The notes: a model not told the origin generated them from the sequence alone. A stretch of 64,000 nt of DNA from Oleimicrobium sp037445575 (GCA_037445575.1 JBBIKH010000003.1:1-64000), one strand, 5' to 3'; positions 17,403 through 25,856 are shown, counted from the first letter of the stretch. Translations and numbers: made by a program.

Positions 17403-18305
17403 CTACCCTTCCCTCTGTTGTCTGCTGCCGGTGCAGTTGGCCCACGCCAGGCGTGGCCAGAGGCTTGCGAGCAGCAGCCACGTGGTGCATGCGCCAAATA
17501 GGGAGCAGCGTGCCGTATATTTCTGGAAATACCTGGCAAAGTCCTTGTGCGAGGCGATGAGCGCTGGTGCACGGTGCGCATACACGCTTGCCCCCTTGTG
17601 GTGGACAGCGTACACCTCCGGCACGAATACGACCCGCCACCCCTTATCCCAGAAGCGGCGGCACCAATCCACATCGCTGAAAAACATGACGAACCGCTCA
17701 TCCAGCAGGCCCACCGAGCGGACCGCCTCTCGGCGCGCCAGGAGAAACGCTCCCTGGGGCTGATCAACATCCCGTCGCGTCAGATGGTCGAAATCGCCCA
17801 TCTTCCAGCCGTTGAACAGGGGACTCCTGGCGAAAAGCCGCGAGAGGCCGGTCATTTCGAAGCACAGGTAACGGCGCCTTGGAAAACGCCGGCAAGAGGG
17901 TTGCACTTGCCCATCGGGGAAACGCAACTGCGGTGCCACTATGCCCACCGATGGCTCACACTCCAGAAAACGCACCAGATAGCGAATCGTCTCACGAGGC
18001 ACCTGCACGTCTGGATTCAGCAGGAGCACGTAGCCGCCGGACCCCCGCACAAGCCCTTGGTTTGTGGCGCGGGTAAAACCCAAGTTCCGCTGGTTGCGCA
18101 ACAGATGCACCGGCATGGGAGCTGTCGCTCCAATCTCCTCCACGATGGCGCAGGTGTCGTCCGCTGAGCCGTTGTCAATCACCCACACCTCTGCGTGCAT
18201 GCCATCGAGAGCGGTCAGCAAAGAGGACAGGCAGGTGCGAATGTATCGCTCACTGTTGTAGGTGACCACAATGGCCGAGATGCCGCCTGAGGCCAGGCCT
18301 TCCAC
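17403..18305 (-). CDS. family 2 glycosyltransferase (rhamnosyltransferase-like)
   Basis: A GT-A fold transferase for surface polysaccharide, about 300 residues. ISAIVVTYNSERYI opens the nucleotide-sugar fold. VIDNGSADDTC and the acceptor-side LLLNPDVQVP (DxD-like) follow, with LLDERFVMFFSDVDWCRRFWDKGW as the C-terminal acidic motif. The start is taken at GTG 18305, which has GAGGCG upstream and places the first beta strand at residue 8. The open frame continues to 18584 without plausible protein sequence. The last 30 residues are hydrophobic and may touch the membrane. First gene of a GT2-protease-coaE-comEC-pyk run with a promoter at 18361-18389. Confidence 0.88.
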   Translation of the reverse strand: MEGLASGGISAIVVTYNSERYIRTCLSSLLTALDGMHAEVWVIDNGSADDTCAIVEEIGATAPMPVHLLRNQRNLGFTRATNQGLVRGSGGYVLLLNPDVQVPRETIRYLVRFLECEPSVGIVAPQLRFPDGQVQPSCRRFPRRRYLCFEMTGLSRLFARSPLFNGWKMGDFDHLTRRDVDQPQGAFLLARREAVRSVGLLDERFVMFFSDVDWCRRFWDKGWRVVFVPEVYAVHHKGASVYAHRAPALIASHKDFARYFQKYTARCSLFGACTTWLLLASLWPRLAWANCTGSRQQREG

Positions 18306-18360
18306 GTTTCGCCTCGTGCTAGTTCTGCGCCATCGCCTGCGCAAGAGCTGAGTCGACGAG

Positions 18361-18389
18361 AAGGTAGCAAAACCGCAAAAAAATAGCAA
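18361..18389 (-). promoter_or_regulatory. sigma-70-type promoter for GT2-to-pyk operon
   Basis: On the minus strand, TTGCTA (18389-18384), a 17-base spacer ending in TGC (extended -10), then TACCTT (18366-18361). The predicted start is near 18354, about 49 bases before the GTG. Confidence 0.45.
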
Positions 18390-18450
18390 CCGCTTTCTCT
18401 CCCTCCGGGCGGTGCCCTCCAGGGCCGGCCACGAGAACGCAACTTTATCC

Positions 18451-18479
18451 TTGACGCCTGGAGGCGAATTGGCTATATT
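18451..18479 (+). promoter_or_regulatory. strong sigma-70-type promoter
   Basis: TTGACG (18451-18456), exactly 17 bases, then TATATT (18474-18479). It is divergent from the GT2 promoter. Transcription should begin near 18486, leaving a leader of nearly 300 bases before the next coding start at 18779. Confidence 0.65.
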
Positions 18480-18778
18480 AGGACGCCGCATGCTGTCCAG
18501 GGAAATGAGGACGCTAGCGCGGGGGGATACTCGGCACCGGCGGCCCAGGTTCGCAGGGACGGGAGAGGCTGCCCGCCAGCCCACCTCTTGCGTCCGGTAA
18601 GCAAAGCAGAGGCTCCGCTGGGCCTGCCTTGCTGGCCGGATACTTCCCCGTCTGCTGGCGCCGGCTCTACCCGCAGAGGCGCTCCTTGATTCTGAGGTGC
18701 GTGCTCCTTACCCTTCTGGGGTGAGCAAGCGACCGGCAGCTGGGTTGGGTTTGACGGAAATGTGCGGAAGGAGTGGAG
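18480..18778 (+). other. long hairpin-rich leader, no gene recognised
   Basis: A 299-base GC-rich stretch without a convincing coding frame. Inverted repeats are visible. AGCAAAGCAG pairs with CTGCCTTGCT (about 18599-18632, one mismatch). GCTC...ACCC pairs with GGGT...GAGC near 18707-18728. GGAC pairs with GTCC close to the predicted transcript start. It could be a structured 5' leader or a small RNA. It does not match RNase P, tmRNA, SRP or 6S signatures that I can recall, nor a cobalamin or TPP riboswitch core. Confidence 0.3.
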
Positions 18779-20788
18779 ATGATCGACTTTAAGGAGCATC
18801 TATACGACGATGACCCTTCACAGGGGCACCCGGATGTACGTACCCGTTTGCGCGACGCGTACTACTTCTTGCTCGGCAACGGTCGCATCCAGGCGGCCGT
18901 GCAAATCTCCCCGGCCGGGGAAGGCACGCCGCTAGGGCTGCTGGTGATGGATCCTGAGCGTCTCGGCAAGAAGCGTGAGGCACTCACCTTTGAGGACGGC
19001 TCCGGACTGGAGGGGACCATGCTGGGGCTGCACACAGGAGGCCAAACCTGGCACCCAGATGGCCGACTCTTGCAGGCGCACTGGATCACGAGGGAGGGAG
19101 TGCCGGCGGTGGAGGTGAGTTGGCCAGCAGGCGACGCTCAGGTGACGGAGTGCTTCTTCTGTCCATGGCCCGATCGACCGATGCTTGTGCGGGAGGTCAA
19201 AGTGCGGAGCCCGCAAGGGATGCCCCACGCCGTCCTGACCACTGCCCTGCGCGGTCAGCATCTGCGCAAGGAACTTGCTCTCTTCGACAATACCGCAAGC
19301 TGGAACCTCTGTTACCGCCTCGAAGATGGTCGGGTGCTTCTGGAGGAGGGCGTAACCGATGAGTTGACGCGCCCGCATGCAGAAAGACTGACGACCCCTT
19401 CCAGCCTCTCCTTTGCGGAGCCGCTCTTGGACCACTACTTCAACGCCGCCCGGGTGCAGCTGCCGGCAGCCATCTCCGCTTCAGGTCGCATGGACGGCAG
19501 TATCTGGCAGTACAATCGCGAATGGGTGCGGGACCAATCTATGGTGGTGCTGGGCCTGCTCATGGCCGGTCATCACCAGTTGGCTCGCACCATGCTAGCG
19601 CGCCTGTTTGCGGAGTTTGTGACTCCGGAGGGGGACACGGTGGACTCCAGTGTGCGGCGCGACCCAGACGAGGTAGAGCTCGACCAAGGGGGTGCGCTGT
19701 TGAGTGCGCTTGCCGCCTACTGCCGCTGGACCGGTGAGCTCAGCTTCGCAGATCAATTGTGGCAGCGGGTGGTGGCCGTGGCGGAGTTCCCGCTGCAGCC
19801 AGTGTTTCGTCACCCGGGTTCAGGGTTGTTGGCGAACAGCCGCGAGTACTGGGAGCGCCATCGCCTGTACGGAATACTGCCTGGAATGGAACTCACCTAT
19901 CAGCTCTACGCTGCGGTGGGTTTGCACGCAGCGGCTGAAATGGCCAGGGCCCTTGGGCATGCCAACGAGGCGGAACGTTGGACTAGGGAGGCGACCTCGC
20001 TGTGGGGCGCTGCTCTTCATCACCCAACCCATAGTCTGGTGGAGGGCGGCCGGCTCATCAAAAGGAGGGGGCTGGACGGCCAGGTGCAGCGCACCATTAC
20101 AGCCTCAGCCGAAGCTCAGCTCCACCCGAGCGTGCCCTTGGCAGGGCCAGGGCCGCACTACCTCAACCCGGATACCTCCTGTGTGCTGCCCATCGCGCTG
20201 GAGATGCTGCATCCGACCTTGCCGATAGCGCAGGCTACCTTGGCCGATATGGAGCAGCTGTGGAACCAGCAGTGGGACATCGGAGGCTATGGGCGCTATC
20301 ACGTATCTTCGGAGCCGGACTCGCCGGGCCCCTGGCCGTTTGCTTCCTTGTTCGTTGCGCGCGCTCTGGCTGAGGCCGGCGATGGGGAGAAGGTGTGGCG
20401 AGTGTTGCGTTGGCTCAACTCTGTGCCTGGAGGGGTATCTGGCGCCTGGTTCGAATTCTACGGGCCGAGGCCGTGCCCACCATGTCCACAGGTCGGCATC
20501 ATCCCGTGGACCTGGGCCGAGATGTTGGGGCTGTTGGTGGAGCACGTTGCCGGCGTGCGGCCGCGAGGGGACGGTCTGCACATCCGTCCCCAGCTGCTCC
20601 CTGGCGTGAATCGCATTCAAGGGGACTTTCCCTTCCGCGGCGGCCGCCTGTGCATCGACATCAAGAGGGCTGAATCCCCTGAGCAATGCCGCTTGCATAC
20701 CGATGGGCAGATGCTGCGCTCCACGGCCAAAGAGGCCGTCATCTCATATCAGGAGGGAGACCTGCACGTGGAAGCGGTAGTAGCCTAG
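18779..20788 (+). CDS. six-hairpin glycosidase-superfamily protein (glucoamylase/debranching-like)
   Basis: A 669-residue protein without a signal peptide, so cytoplasmic. The N-terminal 220 residues look like a beta-sandwich. From about 230 on there is an alpha/alpha-toroid pattern (SASGRMDGSIWQYNREWVRD, then repeated helical pairs, then WDIGGYGRYHV and GIIPWTWAEMLGLL), as in glycogen-debranching enzymes, glucoamylases and alpha-L-rhamnosidases. Catalytic acids cannot be assigned with confidence; ENREWVRD- and PDTSC-like positions are candidates. The end (GVRPRGDGLHIRPQLLPG...FPFRGG) is the C-terminal beta domain common in the superfamily. The start ATG 18779 has AAGGAG six bases upstream; GTG 18773 is an alternative. 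The exact substrate is unknown. Confidence 0.75.
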   Translation: MIDFKEHLYDDDPSQGHPDVRTRLRDAYYFLLGNGRIQAAVQISPAGEGTPLGLLVMDPERLGKKREALTFEDGSGLEGTMLGLHTGGQTWHPDGRLLQAHWITREGVPAVEVSWPAGDAQVTECFFCPWPDRPMLVREVKVRSPQGMPHAVLTTALRGQHLRKELALFDNTASWNLCYRLEDGRVLLEEGVTDELTRPHAERLTTPSSLSFAEPLLDHYFNAARVQLPAAISASGRMDGSIWQYNREWVRDQSMVVLGLLMAGHHQLARTMLARLFAEFVTPEGDTVDSSVRRDPDEVELDQGGALLSALAAYCRWTGELSFADQLWQRVVAVAEFPLQPVFRHPGSGLLANSREYWERHRLYGILPGMELTYQLYAAVGLHAAAEMARALGHANEAERWTREATSLWGAALHHPTHSLVEGGRLIKRRGLDGQVQRTITASAEAQLHPSVPLAGPGPHYLNPDTSCVLPIALEMLHPTLPIAQATLADMEQLWNQQWDIGGYGRYHVSSEPDSPGPWPFASLFVARALAEAGDGEKVWRVLRWLNSVPGGVSGAWFEFYGPRPCPPCPQVGIIPWTWAEMLGLLVEHVAGVRPRGDGLHIRPQLLPGVNRIQGDFPFRGGRLCIDIKRAESPEQCRLHTDGQMLRSTAKEAVISYQEGDLHVEAVVA

Positions 20789-20826
20789 ACCGTATGTGGC
20801 TTTGTACAGGTTTGGCGAGGAGAAAA

Positions 20827-22086
20827 ATGACCAGTCGAGAGCGGGTTCGTACAGCCTTGGCGCACCGCAGTCCTGACAAGGTGCCTGTGGACTTTGGAAG
20901 CACCGGCGTGACCGGCATGCACGTGACGTGTGTGGAGAAATTGCGGGGGTACTACGGCTTAGAACGGCGACCGGTGAAGGTTCACGAGCCTTACCAGATG
21001 CTTGGCTGGATTGACGAAGACCTGCAGCAGGTGCTGGGCATCGACGTGGAGGGGCTCTACGCCCGCACCACGATGTTCGGCTTCCCCAATGAGAACTGGC
21101 GCGAGTTCCGACTGCCCTGGGGACAGGTCGTATTGGTCTCAGAGCACTTTCGCACTACCGTGGACAAGAACGGGGACCTGCTCATCTATCCAGAAGGGGA
21201 CACCTCAGCGCCCCCAAGCGGACGAATGCCGGTTGGGGGGTTTTTCTTTGACACCATTGTGCGTCAGCCTCCCCTTGCCGAAGCGCACCTCAACCCGCAG
21301 GACAACTTGGAGGAGTTTGTCCCTCTCTCCGACCGCGACCTGGAACACTACCGGGGAGAGGTGCGGCGGCTCAGCGCTTCCACAAGGGCGGTGGTTGCCA
21401 GCTTCGGCGGCACCGCCTTCGGCGATATCGCTCTGGTGCCCGCTCCCTTCCTCAAGCACCCCAAGGGCATACGCGATATTGAGGAATGGTACATCTCCAC
21501 CGTCACCCGCCAGGACTACTTGCATCGGGTGTTCTCTGCTCAGACCGAGGTGGCGTTGGCCAACCTGGAGCGGATTCACGCCATTGTCGGGGACCTCGTG
21601 GATGTGGTCTTTGTCTGCGGCACAGACTTTGGCACGCAAAGCTCGAGCTTTTGCTCGGTTGAGACCTTTCGGTCGCTCTACGCACCTTATTACAAGCGGG
21701 TCAACGACTGGATCCACCAACACACCTCCTGGAAGACCTTTAAACATTCCTGCGGGGCGGTGGAGCCGTTCATTGAGGCATTTATCGAGGTTGGCTTCGA
21801 CATCATTAATCCTGTGCAGTGCTCGGCAGCAGGCATGGACCCCGAACACCTGAAGCGCACGTACGGCGAGCGGATCGTATTCTGGGGCGGTGGAGTCGAT
21901 ACGCAAAAGACGTTACCCTTTGGAACTCCCGCCCAGGTGCGCGACGAAGTGCTGCGGCGCTGCGAGATCTTTGCGCGTGATGGGGGCTTTGTTTTCAACG
22001 CGGTGCACAACGTGCAGGCGAATACGCCGGTGCAGAACCTGGTCGCCATGTTCGAGGCAGTGCATGAGTTCAACGGCGACCGTTAG
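20827..22086 (+). CDS. uroporphyrinogen decarboxylase-family protein (probably methyltransferase-like)
   Basis: A 419-residue TIM-barrel protein of the UroD/MtaA superfamily. MTSRERVRTALAHRSPDKVPVDFG is the usual opening of the non-haem branch. FKHSCGAVEPFIEAFIEVGFDIINPVQ and FWGGGVDTQKTLPFGTP are the conserved C-terminal stretches, with His and Cys in HSCG as possible zinc ligands. The true decarboxylase N-terminal RQAGRY-type motif is absent, so heme synthesis is unlikely. Members of this branch act in corrinoid-dependent methyl transfer or are uncharacterised. The start ATG 20827 has GAGGAG upstream. It follows the glycosidase gene by 38 bases and is probably in the same operon. Confidence 0.85.
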   Translation: MTSRERVRTALAHRSPDKVPVDFGSTGVTGMHVTCVEKLRGYYGLERRPVKVHEPYQMLGWIDEDLQQVLGIDVEGLYARTTMFGFPNENWREFRLPWGQVVLVSEHFRTTVDKNGDLLIYPEGDTSAPPSGRMPVGGFFFDTIVRQPPLAEAHLNPQDNLEEFVPLSDRDLEHYRGEVRRLSASTRAVVASFGGTAFGDIALVPAPFLKHPKGIRDIEEWYISTVTRQDYLHRVFSAQTEVALANLERIHAIVGDLVDVVFVCGTDFGTQSSSFCSVETFRSLYAPYYKRVNDWIHQHTSWKTFKHSCGAVEPFIEAFIEVGFDIINPVQCSAAGMDPEHLKRTYGERIVFWGGGVDTQKTLPFGTPAQVRDEVLRRCEIFARDGGFVFNAVHNVQANTPVQNLVAMFEAVHEFNGDR

Positions 22087-22139
22087 GCCTGCGCCACGAG
22101 GCGAGAGATAACCTTGGGAGTAACAGAAGGAGGTGGGCG

Positions 22140-24548
22140 ATGAGAAGATTTTGGCAACTGCCCGTGGCGGCGCTGGTGCTGCTGTTGTCTGCCGCTGTGG
22201 CGAGAGGGCAATCATCGCTGCCTTTCTACGGGGCCTATGACGAGCTGCTGTCTGCCCCACCGGGAGCGCTTGCCAACGGCCTCTTGGGGTTCGTGAATCC
22301 GGCCGTCCTTCCGCACGTACACGGCCCCGAGCTGCGGGCGTCGTTTGTGACGCGCCAGGGGGACCTTGTTAAGTGGGGGCTGTTCAGCGCAGGACCGCAT
22401 ATGGGCTTCGGGATGGTGGAGGACCGTTCCGGGCCACGCAGCGTGCGTTGGTACCGTGCCTCCCTGGCTGCAGGGGGAGGGGCTATGTCGGCGGGACTGG
22501 GATATGGGTGGTCCAACAACGGCAATGGGGAGATCTGGTATGGGGGTCTACTGGCACGTCCCCTGCGACATGCCTCGTTGGGCGTGAGTGCATGGCACGC
22601 GCCCCGACGGGACCGCAGTGAGGTGGTGATTGAGCTTGGCCTACGTCCGCTGGGAAGCGACGTGCTCACCCTTTTTGGGGACCTCAGTGCGCATGACCAG
22701 CAGCACCTTACCGATGGCCGCTGGAGCGTGGGCCTGGCCCTCCAACCTCTCCCTGGCATCCATCTTGTAGGCCGGTACTTCCGCGACGAGGTCTTTACCG
22801 TCGGCCTGAGTGCGAGTCTGGGCAAAGCCGGCTTTGCCGTACAGCGCCGGGGCGACAAAGGAGCAGGACCGGATCATCTTGCCTACCATGCCCGCCTCGG
22901 CAGGGCCACACCCAACGTGGTGGACTCGTACCTCTTGCGTGGCAAATGTTCCTTGATCATGGAGCTCAAGGGTCAGGTAAGGTACCAGCGCTATAGGCTC
23001 TTGGATGTGCCTGGTCACCAGCTCAGCGACCTGCTCTTCACCTTGCGACACGCGGCAGAAGATCCGCGAGTGGCCGCCGTAGCGCTGAATCTGTCAGGTG
23101 TCAGTCTCACCCCACAGCTGGCATGGGAAATCAGGCGGCAACTGGCAGAGGTGCGGAGCGCCGGGAAGAAGATCGTCGTCTACCTTGATCGCGGCGGCAT
23201 GACCGAGTACCACCTAGCCAGTGTTGCGGACCGACTGGTCATGGACCCTGAGGGAATGCTTACTCTCCCGGGCTACGTCTCCGGGCGCACCTTCCTGAAA
23301 GGCACCTTGGACAAAATGGGCATCGGCTACGAGGAATGGCGCTACTTCCGCTACAAGTCCGCCTCTGAGGTGCTGAGCAGGGAGCAGATGTCGGAAGCAG
23401 ACCGGGAACAAAGGCTTGCCTGGCTCCAGGACCAATATGCCTTGGTGAAAGAAGAGGTGTCGACGTCGCGGGGCTTTTCCCCAGTGTACTTTGATTCGTT
23501 GATCAATGCTGGGGTTCTCTTCCTGCCGGAGCAGGCGATGCGCGCGCAACTTGTGGACACCGTGGGCAGGTGGAAGGACATCGACCAGCTCATCGCTGCC
23601 ACCACGGGAGGCAAGAAGCGAGCGCTCTCCCCGGCAGGGCTTGCTGGTCGTCAGTACCCACCTCGCGACTGGGGCAGCAGGCCGCAGGTGGCGGTGGTCT
23701 ATGCCATCGGTGAGTGCGCCATGGACGAAGGGATCAGGGCGCGGAAGCTGGAGAAAGTGTTGTTGAAGCTGGCGAACCGGCGCCGGGTCAAAGCGGTGGT
23801 CCTCCGTGTCGACTCACCGGGAGGCGATGCCCTCGCCTCGGACCTTGTGGCTGAGGCGGTGCGCAAGTGCCAAGAGAAGAAACCGGTAATCGTGAGTCAG
23901 GGCAGCGTCGCTGGCTCCGGCGGGTATTGGCTCTCGATGTACGGGGATGCAATAGTCTCTACCCCGGCCACCATCACCGGCTCTATTGGCGTAATCGGTG
24001 GCTGGCTCTGGAACAAGGGGATAGGTGAGCAGCTGGGGATGACCAGCGACCACGTACAGGTGGGGGATCATGCCGATCTGGGCTTTGGCATCACCCTTCC
24101 CGTGCTGGGGGTGCAAATACCCGACAGAAACCTGACCGCGGAGGAACGGGCACGCACCGAGGAGTTGATCCGCGCCATGTACCGGGGGTTTGTGAACAAG
24201 GTGGCCCAGGGGCGGAAGATGACCCCGGCCGAGGTGGAGGAAATCGCCCAAGGTCGCATTTGGTCCGGTGCGGCGGCAAAAGCCAGGCGCCTGGTTGACA
24301 ACCTTGGAGGGCTGCAGCATGCCCTCCAGTTGGCCAGAGAGCGCGCACACCTACCGGCTGGCCGCGTGGATGTGGTCGAGTTTCCGCAGCCTGAGCTGGT
24401 CAACCCGGAGGTGTTGGTGCCCAGAGTGGCCCCCGTCAGCAGTGCGGCTGCCTTGCCACCAGCAGGGCTCCGGTATCTGCGGTTTGTCGCGCGCCATCCC
24501 GCGCAACCGCTGCCGCTACTCCCGCTTGATCTGTGGCCGGGGCAATGA
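22140..24548 (+). CDS. sppA: SppA-type signal peptide peptidase with N-terminal barrel-like domain
   Basis: An 802-residue serine/lysine protease. A signal peptide (1-23, ending ARG/Q) replaces the usual SppA membrane anchor. Residues about 30-265 are unusual: alternating aromatic/glycine beta strands (MGFGMVEDRSG, GLGYGWSNNGNGEIWYGG) resembling an outer-membrane barrel. The two SppA repeats follow, about 270-480 and 515-740. The general base is Lys406 in YFRYKSASE and the nucleophile is Ser593 in AGSGGYW. AVVLRVDSPGGD and TGSIGVIGG are the other family motifs. The arrangement suggests a peptidase held at the outer membrane or facing the periplasm. The start ATG has AAGGAGGTG upstream. Confidence 0.88.
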   Translation: MRRFWQLPVAALVLLLSAAVARGQSSLPFYGAYDELLSAPPGALANGLLGFVNPAVLPHVHGPELRASFVTRQGDLVKWGLFSAGPHMGFGMVEDRSGPRSVRWYRASLAAGGGAMSAGLGYGWSNNGNGEIWYGGLLARPLRHASLGVSAWHAPRRDRSEVVIELGLRPLGSDVLTLFGDLSAHDQQHLTDGRWSVGLALQPLPGIHLVGRYFRDEVFTVGLSASLGKAGFAVQRRGDKGAGPDHLAYHARLGRATPNVVDSYLLRGKCSLIMELKGQVRYQRYRLLDVPGHQLSDLLFTLRHAAEDPRVAAVALNLSGVSLTPQLAWEIRRQLAEVRSAGKKIVVYLDRGGMTEYHLASVADRLVMDPEGMLTLPGYVSGRTFLKGTLDKMGIGYEEWRYFRYKSASEVLSREQMSEADREQRLAWLQDQYALVKEEVSTSRGFSPVYFDSLINAGVLFLPEQAMRAQLVDTVGRWKDIDQLIAATTGGKKRALSPAGLAGRQYPPRDWGSRPQVAVVYAIGECAMDEGIRARKLEKVLLKLANRRRVKAVVLRVDSPGGDALASDLVAEAVRKCQEKKPVIVSQGSVAGSGGYWLSMYGDAIVSTPATITGSIGVIGGWLWNKGIGEQLGMTSDHVQVGDHADLGFGITLPVLGVQIPDRNLTAEERARTEELIRAMYRGFVNKVAQGRKMTPAEVEEIAQGRIWSGAAAKARRLVDNLGGLQHALQLARERAHLPAGRVDVVEFPQPELVNPEVLVPRVAPVSSAAALPPAGLRYLRFVARHPAQPLPLLPLDLWPGQ

Positions 24549-25011
24549 GAAGGCGTTCCGGCGGAGACGATGAGGGATCAGGGGAGGAGGTGCCATCTCC
24601 GGGCCTGAAGAGTGTTCGGTTCGATGCTTCGTCATCGCGAAGGAGCCATTTTTCGGCTGCGCGCGGGCAAGGAGGCGTGTGAAACGGAAAGGAGGGGTAC
24701 CTCAGCCGGTGCCATAACGGGAGGCGCCTCGGTGGGGCCCGGACGCTGAGGGTAGCTGGCGGTGACTGCTAGGCCCTGCTGGTGGTTAGGGCAGAAGTAA
24801 GCCATCGTGCAGGTGAGACCAGGAGGTTGTGCTGTCATTGCCGCGGGGACCATGGCCGGTGGGATCCTCCGCGGATGTGTAGCGCGGGGCGCTCTCGTTG
24901 CGCCCCATGGGCGACGGTATGACCCTGCGGGGGTCTGACCAGGCCCCTTGGCGGCGGCGGATTCGCATCGCAAGAGTGTTCTCGGCCTAACGACCGGTCC
25001 GCACATTTTAC
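24549..25011 (+). other. 463-base intergenic stretch with several strong hairpins
   Basis: No credible coding frame on either strand. Inverted repeats are dense. CCTCAGC pairs with GCTGAGG around an inner GGTGCC/GGCGCC stem (about 24710-24770). CCGCGG-GGA (24841-24849) pairs with TCC-T-CCGCGG (24865-24874). GGGGCGC (24886-24892) pairs perfectly with GCGCCCC (24900-24906) across a 7-base loop. GACCC (24921-24925) pairs with GGGTC (24931-24935). The strand is arbitrary. Either a structured RNA or repeated terminator/attenuator hairpins after sppA. Not recognised as RNase P, tmRNA or SRP RNA. Confidence 0.35.
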
Positions 25012-25039
25012 TTGACATTGTCCCAGGATTTGCTACATT
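25012..25039 (+). promoter_or_regulatory. sigma-70-type promoter for the DUF5679-like gene
   Basis: TTGACA (25012-25017), a 16-base spacer ending in TGC (extended -10), and TACATT (25034-25039). It gives a leader of about 43 bases before the GTG at 25089. Confidence 0.65.
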
Positions 25040-25088
25040 TGAGGGCAGTTGATAGCCCCACCCTCAGGCCCGGAAGGAGGTGAGCCCC

Positions 25089-25238
25089 GTGGCAGACCAG
25101 GCGTTTTGTGTCAAGTGCCGTAAGACCGTGGACATCGCTAACGCGCAGCGCGTGACGATGAAAAACGGTCGCCCCGCACTGAAGGGCAAATGCCCCCACT
25201 GTGGGACAGGAGTCTACAAAATTTTGTCAACCAAGTAG
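25089..25238 (+). CDS. DUF5679-like small zinc-ribbon protein
   Basis: A 49-residue protein starting with GTG behind a perfect AAGGAGGTGA ribosome-binding site (25074-25083). Two CxxC knuckles, FCVKCR and CPHCG, about 30 residues apart form a predicted zinc ribbon. The middle reads VTMKNGRPALKGKCP, the signature of the DUF5679 family, related to zinc fingers at topoisomerase ends. Cytoplasmic; it may bind nucleic acid or protein. Exact role unknown. Its own promoter and strong translation signal suggest high expression. Confidence 0.85.
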   Translation: MADQAFCVKCRKTVDIANAQRVTMKNGRPALKGKCPHCGTGVYKILSTK

Positions 25239-25343
25239 CTTGACCGTTGGAGCCCCGGCATCGCGGGGCTGGCAAGAGACGTGTACGCATCCAGGGCGGG
25301 CCAGGTGGTCCGCCCTTCTACCGGGCGGACGCCTTCTTTCCGC

Positions 25344-25372
25344 TTGACAGTGATTACAATTTTCTGTATATT
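25344..25372 (+). promoter_or_regulatory. near-consensus sigma-70-type promoter
   Basis: TTGACA (25344-25349), 17 bases, TATATT (25367-25372). The predicted transcript starts about 25379, only five or six bases before the ATG at 25385. The small membrane-protein mRNA may therefore be almost leaderless. It may also serve the two tRNA genes downstream. Confidence 0.65.
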
Positions 25373-25384
25373 TGGCCTGCCGAT

Positions 25385-25660
25385 ATGAAGAAGGAAGCGA
25401 GCAGACATAGAGCAGGGCGCACCGACGCGCACGCAAGGCGACAGGGGATCGCGCTCAGCAAGACGAACTATATCCTTGCGGCGATTGGTCTGGTGGTGAT
25501 CATTGTCGGCTATGTCTGCCTTGCGCAGCCGCCGGTCAATGGCTTTCTCACCCTCACGGTGGCCCCCATTCTGTTGGTAACGGGCTACTGTGTGATCATG
25601 CCCTTAGCTATCTTGTGGAGGGGCAAGAACCAAGGGGAGCGAAGCGGCGAGCAGCAATAG
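25385..25660 (+). CDS. small two-helix membrane protein, DUF3098-like
   Basis: A 91-residue protein. A basic N-terminal 30 residues is followed by two transmembrane helices (about 31-51, NYILAAIGLVVIIVGYVCLA, and 58-82) and a short charged tail. The second helix begins TLTVAPILLVTGY, matching the TLAPILVLLGF pattern of DUF3098 proteins of Bacteroidota and relatives. Function unknown. There is no ribosome-binding site, consistent with the promoter lying directly in front. The frame is open upstream to 25247, but that part does not look like protein. Confidence 0.7.
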   Translation: MKKEASRHRAGRTDAHARRQGIALSKTNYILAAIGLVVIIVGYVCLAQPPVNGFLTLTVAPILLVTGYCVIMPLAILWRGKNQGERSGEQQ

Positions 25661-25696
25661 TGGGGACGAGGTCCTCCTCCCCGGTGGCATAGAGCC

Positions 25697-25771
25697 GGGC
25701 GGTTAGCTCAGGTGGTTCAGAGCGCCTGCCTTACAAGCAGGAGGTCACTGGTTCGAGTCCAGTATCGCCCA
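25697..25771 (+). tRNA. tRNA-Val (anticodon TAC)
   Basis: The cloverleaf closes. Acceptor GGGCGGT pairs with ATCGCCC (one G-T). The D arm has TAGCTCAGGTGG. Anticodon stem CCTGC/GCAGG surrounds the loop CTTACAA with anticodon TAC. The T arm is ACTGG-TTCGAGT-CCAGT. The discriminator is A; the encoded end reads ACC then T, so a full CCA is not encoded. Confidence 0.96.
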
Positions 25772-25778
25772 CCTGAAC

Positions 25779-25856
25779 GGGGTCGTGGTGCAGCTTGGTT
25801 AGCACACTGGCCTGTCAAGCCAGAGGTCGCGGGTTCGAGTCCCGTCGGCCCCGCCA
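25779..25856 (+). tRNA. tRNA-Asp (anticodon GTC), CCA encoded
   Basis: Acceptor GGGGTCG pairs with CGGCCCC (one T-G). The anticodon loop CTGTCAA gives GTC. The T arm is CGCGG-TTCGAGT-CCCGT. Discriminator G, followed by an encoded CCA (25854-25856). Seven bases after tRNA-Val, so the two are surely cotranscribed. Confidence 0.96.

Noticed and set aside
18480..18760. 6S RNA, RNase P RNA or cobalamin riboswitch in the long leader
   Set aside because: Expected cores (GAGGAAAGTCC of RNase P, the B12 box, a closing long 6S helix) were not found.
24632..25018. 128-codon minus-strand frame after sppA
   Set aside because: Low-complexity Pro/Ala/Arg translation, no start signal, coincides with hairpin-rich DNA.
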